Source: an uncultured Selenomonadaceae bacterium
GTDB lineage: Bacteria; Bacillota; Negativicutes; Selenomonadales; Selenomonadaceae
Direction: 5' to 3'
Length of the DNA stretch: 20,092 nt
Assembly: GCA_905236595.1 (NCBI GenBank)
Contig: CAJORE010000128.1
Location: forward strand, 1-20,092
Shown here: in pieces, positions 8,210-15,251 of the stretch
Numbering within the stretch: position 1 is the first letter of the stretch
Layout of the letters: each line of letters starts with the position of its first letter
Program-made: the position numbers and the translations under genes
The notes under the pieces: generated by a model
Told to the model about the DNA's origin: nothing
Seen by the model: the letters and a program-made list of their open reading frames with translations, nothing else
The model's database searches: none

Positions 8210-9414
8210 TCGACCGCCGCAGGCTTGTCCGTCGTTTGCCACGGCAACCCCCGCTTATTAAGTTCATCCATAAACGGATCGGGATCAAACTCTTCGACAT
8301 TATGGACGCCACGCAAATTCCACACGCCGGTCAACATCATTTTTGCACCGATCATTGCCGGTACGCCCGTCGTGTATGCAACAGCCTGAGAACCGACTTC
8401 GCGATAACATTGCTCGTGATCGCATACGTTGTAGACGTACCATGTTTTTGCTTGGCCGTCCTTCATGCCCTGCACAATACAACCGATATTGGTGTTGCCC
8501 TTGGTGCGTTCACCCAAAGTTGCCGGATCGGGCAAAACAGCTTTTAAGAATTGCAACGGCACAATTTTTTGTCCGTTGAAATCAATGGGCTTTATGCTTG
8601 TCATGCCGACGTTCTCCAAACATTTTAGGTGCATAAGATAGCTTTCGCCGAAAGTCATAAAAAAGCGAATACGTTTCAAATGCGGAATGTTTTTGACCAA
8701 CGACTCCAATTCTTCGTGATAAAGCAAATACATATCGCGGCGACCGACTTCGGCAAAATCATACGAGCGTTTGACGGACATTGGCGGAACGGTAATCCAT
8801 TCGCCGTTTTCCCAATAGCGCCCTTCGGCGGTAACTTCCCGAATGTTTATTTCGGGATTGAAGTTGGTGGCGAACGGATAACCATGGTCGCCGCCGTTGC
8901 AATCCAAAATATCTATGCTGTGTATCTCGTCAAATTCGTGCTTTTGCGCGTAAGCGGTAAAAACACCGGTCACGCCGGGGTCGAAGCCGCAACCCAATAC
9001 CGCCGTCAATCCGGCGGCCGCAAAACGCTCGTTATACGCCCATTGCTCTTTGTACTCAAATTTTGCCAGAGTCTCGTCTTCGTAATTGGCGGTGTCAAGA
9101 TAATTCGTCTTCGTTTTGAGGCACGCTTCCATTATGGAAAGATCCTGATAGGGAAGAGCCAAATTCATCACCAGATCGGGGCGGAAATTTTCAATTAAAT
9201 CAACAAGTGCCGCCGTATTTGCCGCATCAACAGCGTCGGTGGAAATTTTTGCCGACGGATCTTTGGCGAGAAGCCGCGCTTTTAGCGCATCGCATTTCTC
9301 TTTTGTGCGCGAGGCAATCAAAATTTCGGAAAAAATCGGCGCACCGACTTCAACGCACTTATGCGCCGCCACCGACGCAACGCCGCCGCTACCGATAATC
9401 ATGACTTTTCCCAT
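8206..9414 (-). CDS. Carboxynorspermidine/carboxyspermidine dehydrogenase (saccharopine dehydrogenase family)
   Basis: NADPH-dependent enzyme of the saccharopine dehydrogenase superfamily. It condenses aspartate beta-semialdehyde with putrescine or diaminopropane to form the carboxylated triamine. The Rossmann start is KVMIIGSGGVASVAAHKC (GxGGVA). Other family-like segments are LVMNLALPYQD, YLDTANYEDE, VLGCGFDPGVTGVF and DCNGGDHGYPFATNFNPEINIREV. The match to CANSDH rather than lysine-pathway enzymes rests on these plus the immediate overlap with nspC. The start is ATG 9414, with GGAGG 11 bases upstream. ATGs at 9456 and 9468 lack a Shine-Dalgarno and would add a non-conserved tail before the nucleotide-binding strand. 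The product is 402 aa. It is the first gene of the polyamine-histidine operon and has a leader of about 140 bases. Confidence 0.93.
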   Translation of the reverse strand: MGKVMIIGSGGVASVAAHKCVEVGAPIFSEILIASRTKEKCDALKARLLAKDPSAKISTDAVDAANTAALVDLIENFRPDLVMNLALPYQDLSIMEACLKTKTNYLDTANYEDETLAKFEYKEQWAYNERFAAAGLTAVLGCGFDPGVTGVFTAYAQKHEFDEIHSIDILDCNGGDHGYPFATNFNPEINIREVTAEGRYWENGEWITVPPMSVKRSYDFAEVGRRDMYLLYHEELESLVKNIPHLKRIRFFMTFGESYLMHLKCLENVGMTSIKPIDFNGQKIVPLQFLKAVLPDPATLGERTKGNTNIGCIVQGMKDGQAKTWYVYNVCDHEQCYREVGSQAVAYTTGVPAMIGAKMMLTGVWNLRGVHNVEEFDPDPFMDELNKRGLPWQTTDKPAAVE

Positions 9415-9561
9415 TTTTTCGTTTTCCTCCACAAACCCATAAAATTTTTCATTCATGGCAAACGCCAACGGGACATATTAGCTATGATTGACTTAACCTC
9501 CCATAGGACATCGGGGAAAATAACCAATCAAAAATCAAACCCGTTTACCATATAATCGTTG

Positions 9562-9590
9562 ATTTTAGCAGAATTTGACCGTTTCTTCAA
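9562..9590 (-). promoter_or_regulatory. Promoter of the polyamine-histidine operon (minus strand)
   Basis: Read on the minus strand: TTGAAG (9590-9585), 17-base spacer, TAAAAT (9567-9562), with an extended -10 TG one base before the hexamer. The predicted start is near 9555, leaving a leader of about 140 bases before the dehydrogenase ATG. It shares sequence with the divergent panE promoter. Confidence 0.7.
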
Positions 9591-9603
9591 GGTGCGGTAT
9601 ACT
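9575..9603 (+). promoter_or_regulatory. Promoter of the ketopantoate reductase gene
   Basis: TTGACC (9575-9580), 17-base spacer, TATACT (9598-9603), a near-consensus housekeeping promoter. The predicted start is near 9610, about 45 bases before ATG 9654. Confidence 0.8.
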
Positions 9604-9653
9604 TATTGCGGCAAATGTTCCACAGACTTTATCACAGAAACGGAAGATACCTC

Positions 9654-10568
9654 ATGAAATTTGCAATTTTCGGTACGGGCGGCACGGGAGCCGTCTTAGG
9701 CACATATCTGTCTCTTGCCGGCAATGACGTCACCTTTATCGCCCGCGGCGAAAAATTAGCCGCCCTAAAAGAGCATGGATTGACGCTCAGAACGGCTCAT
9801 CGCGGCGATATAGTTTTGCCGACGGTAAACGCTTGCGCGGCAAACGATTATTCGGACAAGCCCGATGTTATTTTCGTTTGCGTAAAATATTATTCGCTCT
9901 CCGATGCCGTCGCTTTTGTCGCCCAAGCAGCAAACGAAAACACTTTGGTTATCCCCATATTAAACGTTTACGGCACGGGCGAAATTATGCAACGGGATTT
10001 GCCGCACGTCGCTTGTTTAGACGGTTGCATTTACGTTTTTGCCTACGGCGAAAAACCCGGGATTTACGCCCAACCGCAAGCAATTTTGCGCGTATTTTTC
10101 GGTTTTCGCCCGGGGCAAGACAAACGCCTCGCCGATAAAGCCGCCGCGCTTGAAAAAATATTGCAAGCGGCGGACATTAAGGGGCATTTCAGCCAAAATA
10201 TTCGTCGCGATGCCTTGCAAAAATTTGCTTTCGTCAGTCCAATGGGCGCGGCGGGACTTTATTGCCATGCCAAAAGCGATGATTTTAAGCATGACGGCGA
10301 ACCGCGCCGAATGTTTGTCGGTCTGGTAAAAGAAATTGTCGCCATTGGCGCCGCCCTCGGCCTTACCTTTGAGAAAGATTTGGTTGAAGTCGGGCTAAAT
10401 ATGCTCGACGCTTTCAAACCCGGACTGATGACCTCAATGCAACGCGATATAGCCTCCGGACACGAATCGGAATTTGACGGGTTGGTTACAAGCGTCGTTC
10501 GATTGGGCGAACGACTGAACGTGCCGACACCGCTGTATAAAAAAATAGCCGAAAATTTCCGGCCTTAA
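9654..10568 (+). CDS. panE: 2-dehydropantoate 2-reductase family protein
   Basis: Likely ketopantoate reductase, the NADPH-dependent step to pantoate in coenzyme A synthesis. It has an N-terminal Rossmann fold with FGTGGTGAVLG (residues 6-16) and VCVKYYSLSDA with Lys78 in the place of the substrate lysine. Asn104 (PILNVYGTGE) corresponds to the conserved asparagine. The helical C-terminal domain has Lys190 (DALQKFAFV) as the expected catalytic lysine, and SMQRDIASGHESEFDG, the conserved acidic segment. ATG 9654 has GGAAG at 9642-9646. A TTG at 9606 would give a longer frame but lies at the transcription start, so I reject it. The length of 304 aa fits. Paralogues of this family act on other 2-oxoacids, so the exact substrate is not proven. 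It is a single-gene unit with its own promoter and terminator. Confidence 0.88.
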   Translation: MKFAIFGTGGTGAVLGTYLSLAGNDVTFIARGEKLAALKEHGLTLRTAHRGDIVLPTVNACAANDYSDKPDVIFVCVKYYSLSDAVAFVAQAANENTLVIPILNVYGTGEIMQRDLPHVACLDGCIYVFAYGEKPGIYAQPQAILRVFFGFRPGQDKRLADKAAALEKILQAADIKGHFSQNIRRDALQKFAFVSPMGAAGLYCHAKSDDFKHDGEPRRMFVGLVKEIVAIGAALGLTFEKDLVEVGLNMLDAFKPGLMTSMQRDIASGHESEFDGLVTSVVRLGERLNVPTPLYKKIAENFRP

Positions 10569-10584
10569 CACAAACCGTCTCCAC

Positions 10585-10625
10585 AAAAAACCGTCTCTCA
10601 AATAATTTTGAGAGACGGTTTTTTT
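10585..10625. terminator. Bidirectional terminator between panE and the chemoreceptor gene
   Basis: A perfect 18-base inverted repeat (arms 10585-10602 and 10607-10624) with a 4-base loop TAAT. A run of T closes the right arm (10619-10625) and a run of A opens the left arm. It serves both convergent genes. Confidence 0.92.
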
Positions 10626-10651
10626 GTTTAGATTCACCGTTGCAAGATTTA

Positions 10652-12379
10652 TCAGAAGCGGAATTTTTGCAAAGAGTTCTGCAAATCCTGCGCCAAGTTC
10701 GCCAAGGCATCGCTGGCCGAAGCAATTTCCTCGGCAGAAGCGGACTGCTCCTCGGAAGCCGCCGAAACGCTTTCCATTTCGCTCGACACCGCGCCGCCCT
10801 TTTCGGAAATCTTGTTGGAACGGGATTTGATATTTTCCGTATCCTGCGAAACAACCTTCAAATCGTTGCTCATCTCTTGAGCTTTCTCCGAAACACCGTT
10901 CGACGAATTTCTAATCTCGTCAAAGGTGGTGCGAAGCTGCTCAACCGAACGAGTGCCTTCCTTAACGGCCGCACTACCCTGTTCCATCGACTTAACCGCA
11001 TCGGCGGTATCGGCCTGAATTCCGGAGATAAGCCCGGTAATGCGTTGCGCCGCCTCTTGGGATTCCTCGGCAAGCTTACGCACCTCGTCGGCAACGACGG
11101 CGAATCCGCGGCCGTGTTCACCGGCGCGGGCAGCCTCGATGGCGGCGTTCAAAGCAAGAAGGTTTGTCTGGTCGGCAATGGCCGAAATCGTCTCGACAAT
11201 CTGCCCGATTTCCTGCGAACTCTGCCCAAGTTTATCAACCGTGGCGGCAGAGCTGTTGACAATCTTTTCGACGCTGACAATCTGATTAACGGCGGTTTCG
11301 ATAGCCTCGCTGCCGGCGGCGGCTTGGTCATGCGCCGCAACGGCAAAGCTGGCAACATCTGCGGCGGTCTTGTTCAAGCGTTCAATGGACACCATCGCAT
11401 TGTCGATGGACTCCATCGCGTCAGCAACGTGTTGTTGTTGCTCGACGACAGCGCTGGCCGAATTGGTGACGGACTGCGCCACCTGCTCGGAGGCCTGCGC
11501 CGATTGATGCGCGCTGGCAGTCAGCTCTTGGCTGGAGGCGGCAAGCTGTTCGGCGGAAGAATTGGTCTGCCGCATAAGCTTGTTGATTGTTTTCCTCATA
11601 TCAAAGATGAGCCGCCCCATATCGCCGAACTCGTCGGAACGATCGACATCTTCCTTCGTATCGGTGAAATCACCGTCGCGAAGTTTGCCGCAAATCGCCA
11701 AAGTACGCTCAACGGGATCGACTATGTTGCGCGTTACGGCAAATACAATCACCGTCAACACAATTATGACTGCGACACAAACCAACGTCATGTTGCGAAT
11801 CGCCGCATTGACATCTTCTTCGCCCGCCACCAATGCCTCTTGCGATTCCTCGCGACATTCTTCCTGCACTTTTGCCAACACGTCACCCAAGGCGACGGCG
11901 TTCGGCATAACGCTTTCTTCATAGAAATTCATCGGCGCACGTTCATCAACGCCCTCGCCGAACGAAACCATCTGCATAAGCTCCTTGGCGTTGTCGCGAT
12001 ATTTGTTGAAATCTTCGCGAGCAACCTTTAGACGCGCCGTCAAATCGGCATTGTCGGCGACAATCTTCTCAAGTTCGTTCGTAGCCGTTTCGGCGTCGGC
12101 AATCGCATCGTTAAACTTATTAACGCGACTTTGACGACGATCTTCCCTTATTGTGTACGGTTGCAAAGAAGCCTGTATCTGGGCATAACGGACGTTATAA
12201 CGGATGCGTCCCAACCAATATAGGCTCATCGCTTCCTTGTTGTACATCTCCTCAAGATGCTCTTGCGACTGATGAAGCGAAAAATAACCTATGGTGCCGA
12301 TAAGAACCGTGGCGATAAAGGCCGCGACGCCAATAAGGGTCAGCTTATACGCCACTTTGATGTTTGACAAAAACTGCAT
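10652..12379 (-). CDS. Methyl-accepting chemotaxis protein
   Basis: Membrane chemoreceptor that passes ligand signals to CheA/CheW. Order of the 575 residues: N-terminal membrane helix (about 12-33), a mostly helical extracytoplasmic domain of the four-helix-bundle type (about 34-195), a second membrane helix (about 197-216), a HAMP linker (about 217-269), then the long cytoplasmic coiled coil. The conserved hairpin tip is visible as [20 protein letters not shown] followed by [18 protein letters not shown] (about 401-440). Glu/Gln-rich helices flanking the tip are candidate methylation sites. There is no C-terminal CheR-tethering pentapeptide. ATG 12379 has AAGGAGG upstream on the minus strand. 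The ligand cannot be predicted. No other chemotaxis gene is nearby, so it is a solitary receptor, with a possible flagellar-sigma -10 box upstream. Confidence 0.96.
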   Translation of the reverse strand: MQFLSNIKVAYKLTLIGVAAFIATVLIGTIGYFSLHQSQEHLEEMYNKEAMSLYWLGRIRYNVRYAQIQASLQPYTIREDRRQSRVNKFNDAIADAETATNELEKIVADNADLTARLKVAREDFNKYRDNAKELMQMVSFGEGVDERAPMNFYEESVMPNAVALGDVLAKVQEECREESQEALVAGEEDVNAAIRNMTLVCVAVIIVLTVIVFAVTRNIVDPVERTLAICGKLRDGDFTDTKEDVDRSDEFGDMGRLIFDMRKTINKLMRQTNSSAEQLAASSQELTASAHQSAQASEQVAQSVTNSASAVVEQQQHVADAMESIDNAMVSIERLNKTAADVASFAVAAHDQAAAGSEAIETAVNQIVSVEKIVNSSAATVDKLGQSSQEIGQIVETISAIADQTNLLALNAAIEAARAGEHGRGFAVVADEVRKLAEESQEAAQRITGLISGIQADTADAVKSMEQGSAAVKEGTRSVEQLRTTFDEIRNSSNGVSEKAQEMSNDLKVVSQDTENIKSRSNKISEKGGAVSSEMESVSAASEEQSASAEEIASASDALANLAQDLQNSLQKFRF

Positions 12380-12463
12380 ACATATATCCTCCTTGTGTTT
12401 TTGCGGAACGTCCCACGCCCCGATAATTTGCCGCTTTCTTCTCGGTACTTCGCCTTATTCAAC

Positions 12464-12471
12464 ATATCGGC
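12464..12471 (-). promoter_or_regulatory. Candidate flagellar-sigma (SigD/FliA) -10 element upstream of the chemoreceptor
   Basis: On the minus strand, GCCGATAT is an exact match to the SigD -10 consensus, about 85 bases before the ATG. The expected TAAA -35 at 14-16 bases is not present (the region is T-rich). An overlapping housekeeping candidate, TTGGCA-18-TTGAAT, is also weak. Suggestive only. Confidence 0.4.
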
Positions 12472-12623
12472 GTAAAATCCTGCCAAAAAATAAAAAACTT
12501 TGCGGGAAGGAACTGGTTTTTTTTTGGCGAAAGATTTCGATAAATTTGTGTTGCAATGCCGTAAATTTCAGCCACAACGGCAAGCGATTACTCATTCTTT
12601 TTTCGCGACGTTTCACGCTCGCT

Positions 12624-12629
12624 TATATT
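12624..12629 (+). promoter_or_regulatory. Candidate -10 box for pyk
   Basis: TATATT lies about 25 bases before the pyk ATG. The -35 position (TTTCGC, 12601-12606) is poor. The rest of the 274-base divergent gap (12380-12653) shows A/T runs but no other clear element on this strand. Confidence 0.3.
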
Positions 12630-12653
12630 ACATCAAAACGGGGAGGAAAACAA

Positions 12654-14066
12654 ATGCTCAAAAAAACAAAAATAATTTGTACGCAAGGCCCGTCCACGGA
12701 TCGCGACGGTATTGTGGAAGAACTTATAAGAAACGGTATGAACTGTGCGCGTTTTAATTTTTCGCACGGAACCCACGAAGAACACCTAAAACGCATAGAA
12801 CGCGTGCGAAACGCCGCCATGCAAACCGGACGCGTCATATCGCTCATCTTGGACACGAAGGGTCCCGAAATGCGTTTGGGCGAATTTGCCGAAGGCAAAG
12901 TGCAACTTGAAAAAGATCAAAAATTCACGCTTACCTACGCCGACGATCCCGGCGACAACACCCATGTGTCCGTCAGCCACAAAGGACTGTACGCCGAAGT
13001 GAAGCCCGGCGACAAACTGCTCTTGTCCGACGGCTTGGTGGAACTTTCCGTCGATAAAATCGTCGGCAAAGACATCGAAACAACGGTGTTAAACAGCGGC
13101 GTCATGAGCACCCGAAAGCGCGTCGCCGCCCCCGGCGTTTCCCTGGGCTTGCCGCCCATCTCGGAGCAGGACGCCAAAGACATAATTTTCGGTGTCGAAA
13201 ACGATATGGATTTTGTCGCGGCTTCATTCGTGCAACGCCCTTCGGATGTTGAGGCAATTCGCCGCCTAATCGCCGAACACGGCGGCCACATGGAAATTAT
13301 TCCCAAGATCGAAAACCTTGAAGGCGTCAAAAACTTTGACGATATTTTGGCGGTTTCCGACGGCATTATGGTGGCGCGCGGCGACTTGGGCGTCGAAGTC
13401 CCCGCCGAGGACGTGCCGATTATCCAAAAAGAAATCATCGCCAAATGCAACAAAGCCGGCAAGCCCGTCATTGTCGCCACGCAAATGCTGGAATCCATGA
13501 CGAACAATCCGCGCCCGACCCGCGCCGAAGTATCCGACGTCGGAAACGCGATTTTGGACGGCACGGATGCCATCATGCTCTCGGGCGAAACGGCCAGCGG
13601 CGATTACCCCGTCGAAGCGGTGGCGACGATGAACCGCATAGCGCTCCGCATGGAAAGCTCGCTTCAGTACAAAAAATTATTCACCTCCCGCGGTTTTGAA
13701 CATCTTGATTCGCGTACCGAGGCCGTGGCTCACGCAACGGTGCAAATGGCTTACGAACTTTCCGCCGCCGCGATTATCACGCCGACGCTCTCCGGCTACA
13801 CGACCCGTGCGGTTTCAAAATATCGTCCGAAAGCGGCCATTGTCGCCTACGCCACAAACAAAATGGTGGCGCGCCACTTAAATCTTCGCTGGGGTGTCTA
13901 TACCGTGCCGGGCGTTATGTGGAACGACGTCGCCGAAATGGAACGCGGCGCAGCAAAAGCGGCGCTTGATTACGGCTTTGTAAAAGTCGGCGACACAACC
14001 ATAATGACCAGCGGCATGAAATTCGGCGAAGGACATACCAGCTCCATTCGCGTACATTCCATTTGA
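12654..14066 (+). CDS. pyk: Pyruvate kinase
   Basis: Final glycolytic step: phosphoenolpyruvate plus ADP to pyruvate plus ATP. Motifs in order: KIICTQGPS at the N-terminus, ARFNFSHGTHEEH (Arg33, Asn35, Ser37, His38 at the substrate and potassium site), DTKGPEMR (67-74), IIPKIENLEG (catalytic Lys218, metal ligand Glu220), ARGDLGVEVP (metal ligand Asp244), then ATQMLESM and the TRAEVSDVGNAILDGTDA segment. The C-terminal effector-type domain ends in RVHSI. The extra C-terminal PEP-utiliser domain seen in Bacillus-type pyruvate kinases is absent, so 470 aa is the standard form. ATG 12654 has GGGAGG at 12641-12646. Longer open frames upstream lack this and run through the promoter region. Transcribed alone and divergent from the chemoreceptor gene. 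Confidence 0.98.
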   Translation: MLKKTKIICTQGPSTDRDGIVEELIRNGMNCARFNFSHGTHEEHLKRIERVRNAAMQTGRVISLILDTKGPEMRLGEFAEGKVQLEKDQKFTLTYADDPGDNTHVSVSHKGLYAEVKPGDKLLLSDGLVELSVDKIVGKDIETTVLNSGVMSTRKRVAAPGVSLGLPPISEQDAKDIIFGVENDMDFVAASFVQRPSDVEAIRRLIAEHGGHMEIIPKIENLEGVKNFDDILAVSDGIMVARGDLGVEVPAEDVPIIQKEIIAKCNKAGKPVIVATQMLESMTNNPRPTRAEVSDVGNAILDGTDAIMLSGETASGDYPVEAVATMNRIALRMESSLQYKKLFTSRGFEHLDSRTEAVAHATVQMAYELSAAAIITPTLSGYTTRAVSKYRPKAAIVAYATNKMVARHLNLRWGVYTVPGVMWNDVAEMERGAAKAALDYGFVKVGDTTIMTSGMKFGEGHTSSIRVHSI

Positions 14067-14157
14067 CGAAGGAAAATTTCAGACTGTTCGCTTGCCGTAT
14101 CTTCGGCCAAGGCCGACGACAACGTACAACACCTTGCCTTTCGTTCATTCGGCAACA

Positions 14158-14190
14158 AAAAACCTCAAAGCTGTCGCTTTGAGGTTTTTT
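14158..14190. terminator. Bidirectional terminator between pyk and map
   Basis: A 13-base perfect stem (14158-14170 with 14177-14189) around a CTGTCG loop, with T to 14190 on the plus strand and a matching A-run on the left for the minus strand. The 91 bases between the pyk stop and this stem show nothing else. Confidence 0.9.
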
Positions 14191-14209
14191 ATTGCCATCG
14201 TTTATTGCA

Positions 14210-15085
14210 TCAACTCGATAAAATCTCCGTGCCTTTTTCGGTAATGAGCACGGTCTTTTCCCACTGAGCGGACAATTTGCCGTCTTTCGTGCGCGCCGTC
14301 CAATTGTCAACCTCGTCTATGTAAAGCTCCTTTTTACCTTCGTTTATCATCGGCTCAACCGTCAACACCATCCCCGGCACCAAGAGCATCCCCGTCTCTT
14401 TGCGGCCGGTGTGTTGCACAAACGGCTCCAGATGAAATTTTTTGCCGACACCGTGACCGCCCAAATCGGTGACGACGCTGTACCCGTTTTTGCCGGCATG
14501 GGCGCCGACAGCCGCGCCAATATCACCCAGCCAGCCCCACGGCTTTATCGCTGCTATGCCGATTTCCATACACTCTTTGGTGACTTCAACCAAACGCTTT
14601 GCGTTCGGCGTCGTCACGCCGCCCACGATATACATACGCGATGCGTCGGCGTAATACCCGTCCACAATCGTCGTCGAATCAACGTTTATGATGTCGCCTT
14701 CCTTCAACACGACGTCGGGCGAAGGTATGCCGTGACAAACAACATCGTTAACCGACGTGCAAATGCTTTTGGGAAAGCCGCCATAGTTCAACGTGGCCGA
14801 AACAGCATTATGCTTTTTCATATAATCGGCGGCGGCGTTGTCGAGTTGTTCGGTGGTCACCCCCGGCTTTATCAACTCGGCCATCAGATCCAAAACGCCG
14901 TCATTGACGACGCCGCTCTTTTTTATGCCGGCAACGTCCCGGTCATTGTTTATTATTTCATGCGGCGGCTTGCTTTGTCCTTTCAGGAAACTAAAGCGCA
15001 TGGTTGAAATTTTGGCGTCAAAATCCATGTGACAACGTTTGTATTTTTTGCCGCTGCCGCACCAACAAAGTTCGTTTCTGTTCAT
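14210..15085 (-). CDS. map: Type I methionine aminopeptidase with N-terminal SEC-C zinc motif
   Basis: Removes the initiator methionine from nascent proteins at the ribosome. The N-terminus carries a SEC-C motif, CWCGSGKKYKRCH, with Cys7, Cys9, Cys18 and His19 as the probable zinc ligands. The pita-bread catalytic domain follows. The dimetal ligands are all present: Asp136, Asp147, His211 (GGHGVG), Glu244 (TVEPM) and Glu276 (QWEKTVLIT). The substrate-binding His118 lies in VVCHGIP. At 291 residues it is longer than the 264-residue E. coli enzyme because of the SEC-C extension, a form common in clostridia-related bacteria. ATG 15085 has only a weak AAAGG Shine-Dalgarno, but the SEC-C motif directly after it fixes the start. 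The promoter upstream has both consensus hexamers. Confidence 0.96.
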   Translation of the reverse strand: MNRNELCWCGSGKKYKRCHMDFDAKISTMRFSFLKGQSKPPHEIINNDRDVAGIKKSGVVNDGVLDLMAELIKPGVTTEQLDNAAADYMKKHNAVSATLNYGGFPKSICTSVNDVVCHGIPSPDVVLKEGDIINVDSTTIVDGYYADASRMYIVGGVTTPNAKRLVEVTKECMEIGIAAIKPWGWLGDIGAAVGAHAGKNGYSVVTDLGGHGVGKKFHLEPFVQHTGRKETGMLLVPGMVLTVEPMINEGKKELYIDEVDNWTARTKDGKLSAQWEKTVLITEKGTEILSS

Positions 15086-15127
15086 ATTTGCCTTTCTTGT
15101 TCATCCTTTCGCAAAAATTCCGTTTTT

Positions 15128-15155
15128 ATTATAAGCCCGTTGCCGAAAATGTCAA
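15128..15155 (-). promoter_or_regulatory. Promoter of map, perfect consensus hexamers
   Basis: On the minus strand TTGACA (15155-15150), 16-base spacer, TATAAT (15133-15128). Both hexamers match the housekeeping consensus exactly. The predicted start is near 15121, about 36 bases before the map ATG. Confidence 0.85.
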
Positions 15156-15172
15156 AATCATTTTCGCGGGCT
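15134..15172. repeat. Interrupted palindrome between the map and glmS promoters
   Basis: AGCCCG (15134-15139) pairs with CGGGCT (15167-15172), and CGAAAATG (15144-15151) pairs with CATTTTCG (15159-15166). Four unpaired bases interrupt the left arm and the central loop has 7 bases. It covers the map spacer and -35 and ends 1 base before the glmS -35. It has no T-run, so it is not a terminator; operator or cruciform is inference. Confidence 0.7.
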
Positions 15173-15173
15173 A

Positions 15174-15202
15174 TTGTTAAAATCGCCGCGATAATGTAAA
15201 AT
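15174..15202 (+). promoter_or_regulatory. Promoter of the glmS operon
   Basis: TTGTTA (15174-15179), 17-base spacer, TAAAAT (15197-15202). The predicted start is near 15209, giving a leader of about 43 bases, too short for a glmS ribozyme. Confidence 0.75.
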
Positions 15203-15251
15203 GGCTGTCATTGACGACGAAAAAATTTTCACCTTTACGGGAGGATTTTAT

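Noticed and set aside
8209..8242. Longer NspC start at ATG 8242
   Set aside because: The extra 11 residues overlap the upstream gene, show no family similarity, and the ATGA overlap at 8209 is the better start.
9432..9456. Possible leader peptide MSRWRLP upstream of the dehydrogenase gene on the minus strand
   Set aside because: The nearest Shine-Dalgarno is about 19 bases away, the peptide is only 7 codons and I see no attenuator after it.
10640..12031. A 463-codon plus-strand open frame opposite the chemoreceptor gene
   Set aside because: It lies wholly antisense to a gene with unmistakable receptor motifs, shows no domain or Shine-Dalgarno, and its composition mirrors the codon pattern of the real gene.
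12291..12653. N-terminal extension of pyruvate kinase by about 120 residues
   Set aside because: The extension runs through the divergent intergenic region, does not resemble the family, and ATG 12654 has a strong Shine-Dalgarno directly before the conserved KIICTQGPS.
15086..15251. glmS ribozyme
   Set aside because: The predicted transcript starts near 15209 and the conserved ribozyme core is not recognisable in the gap.
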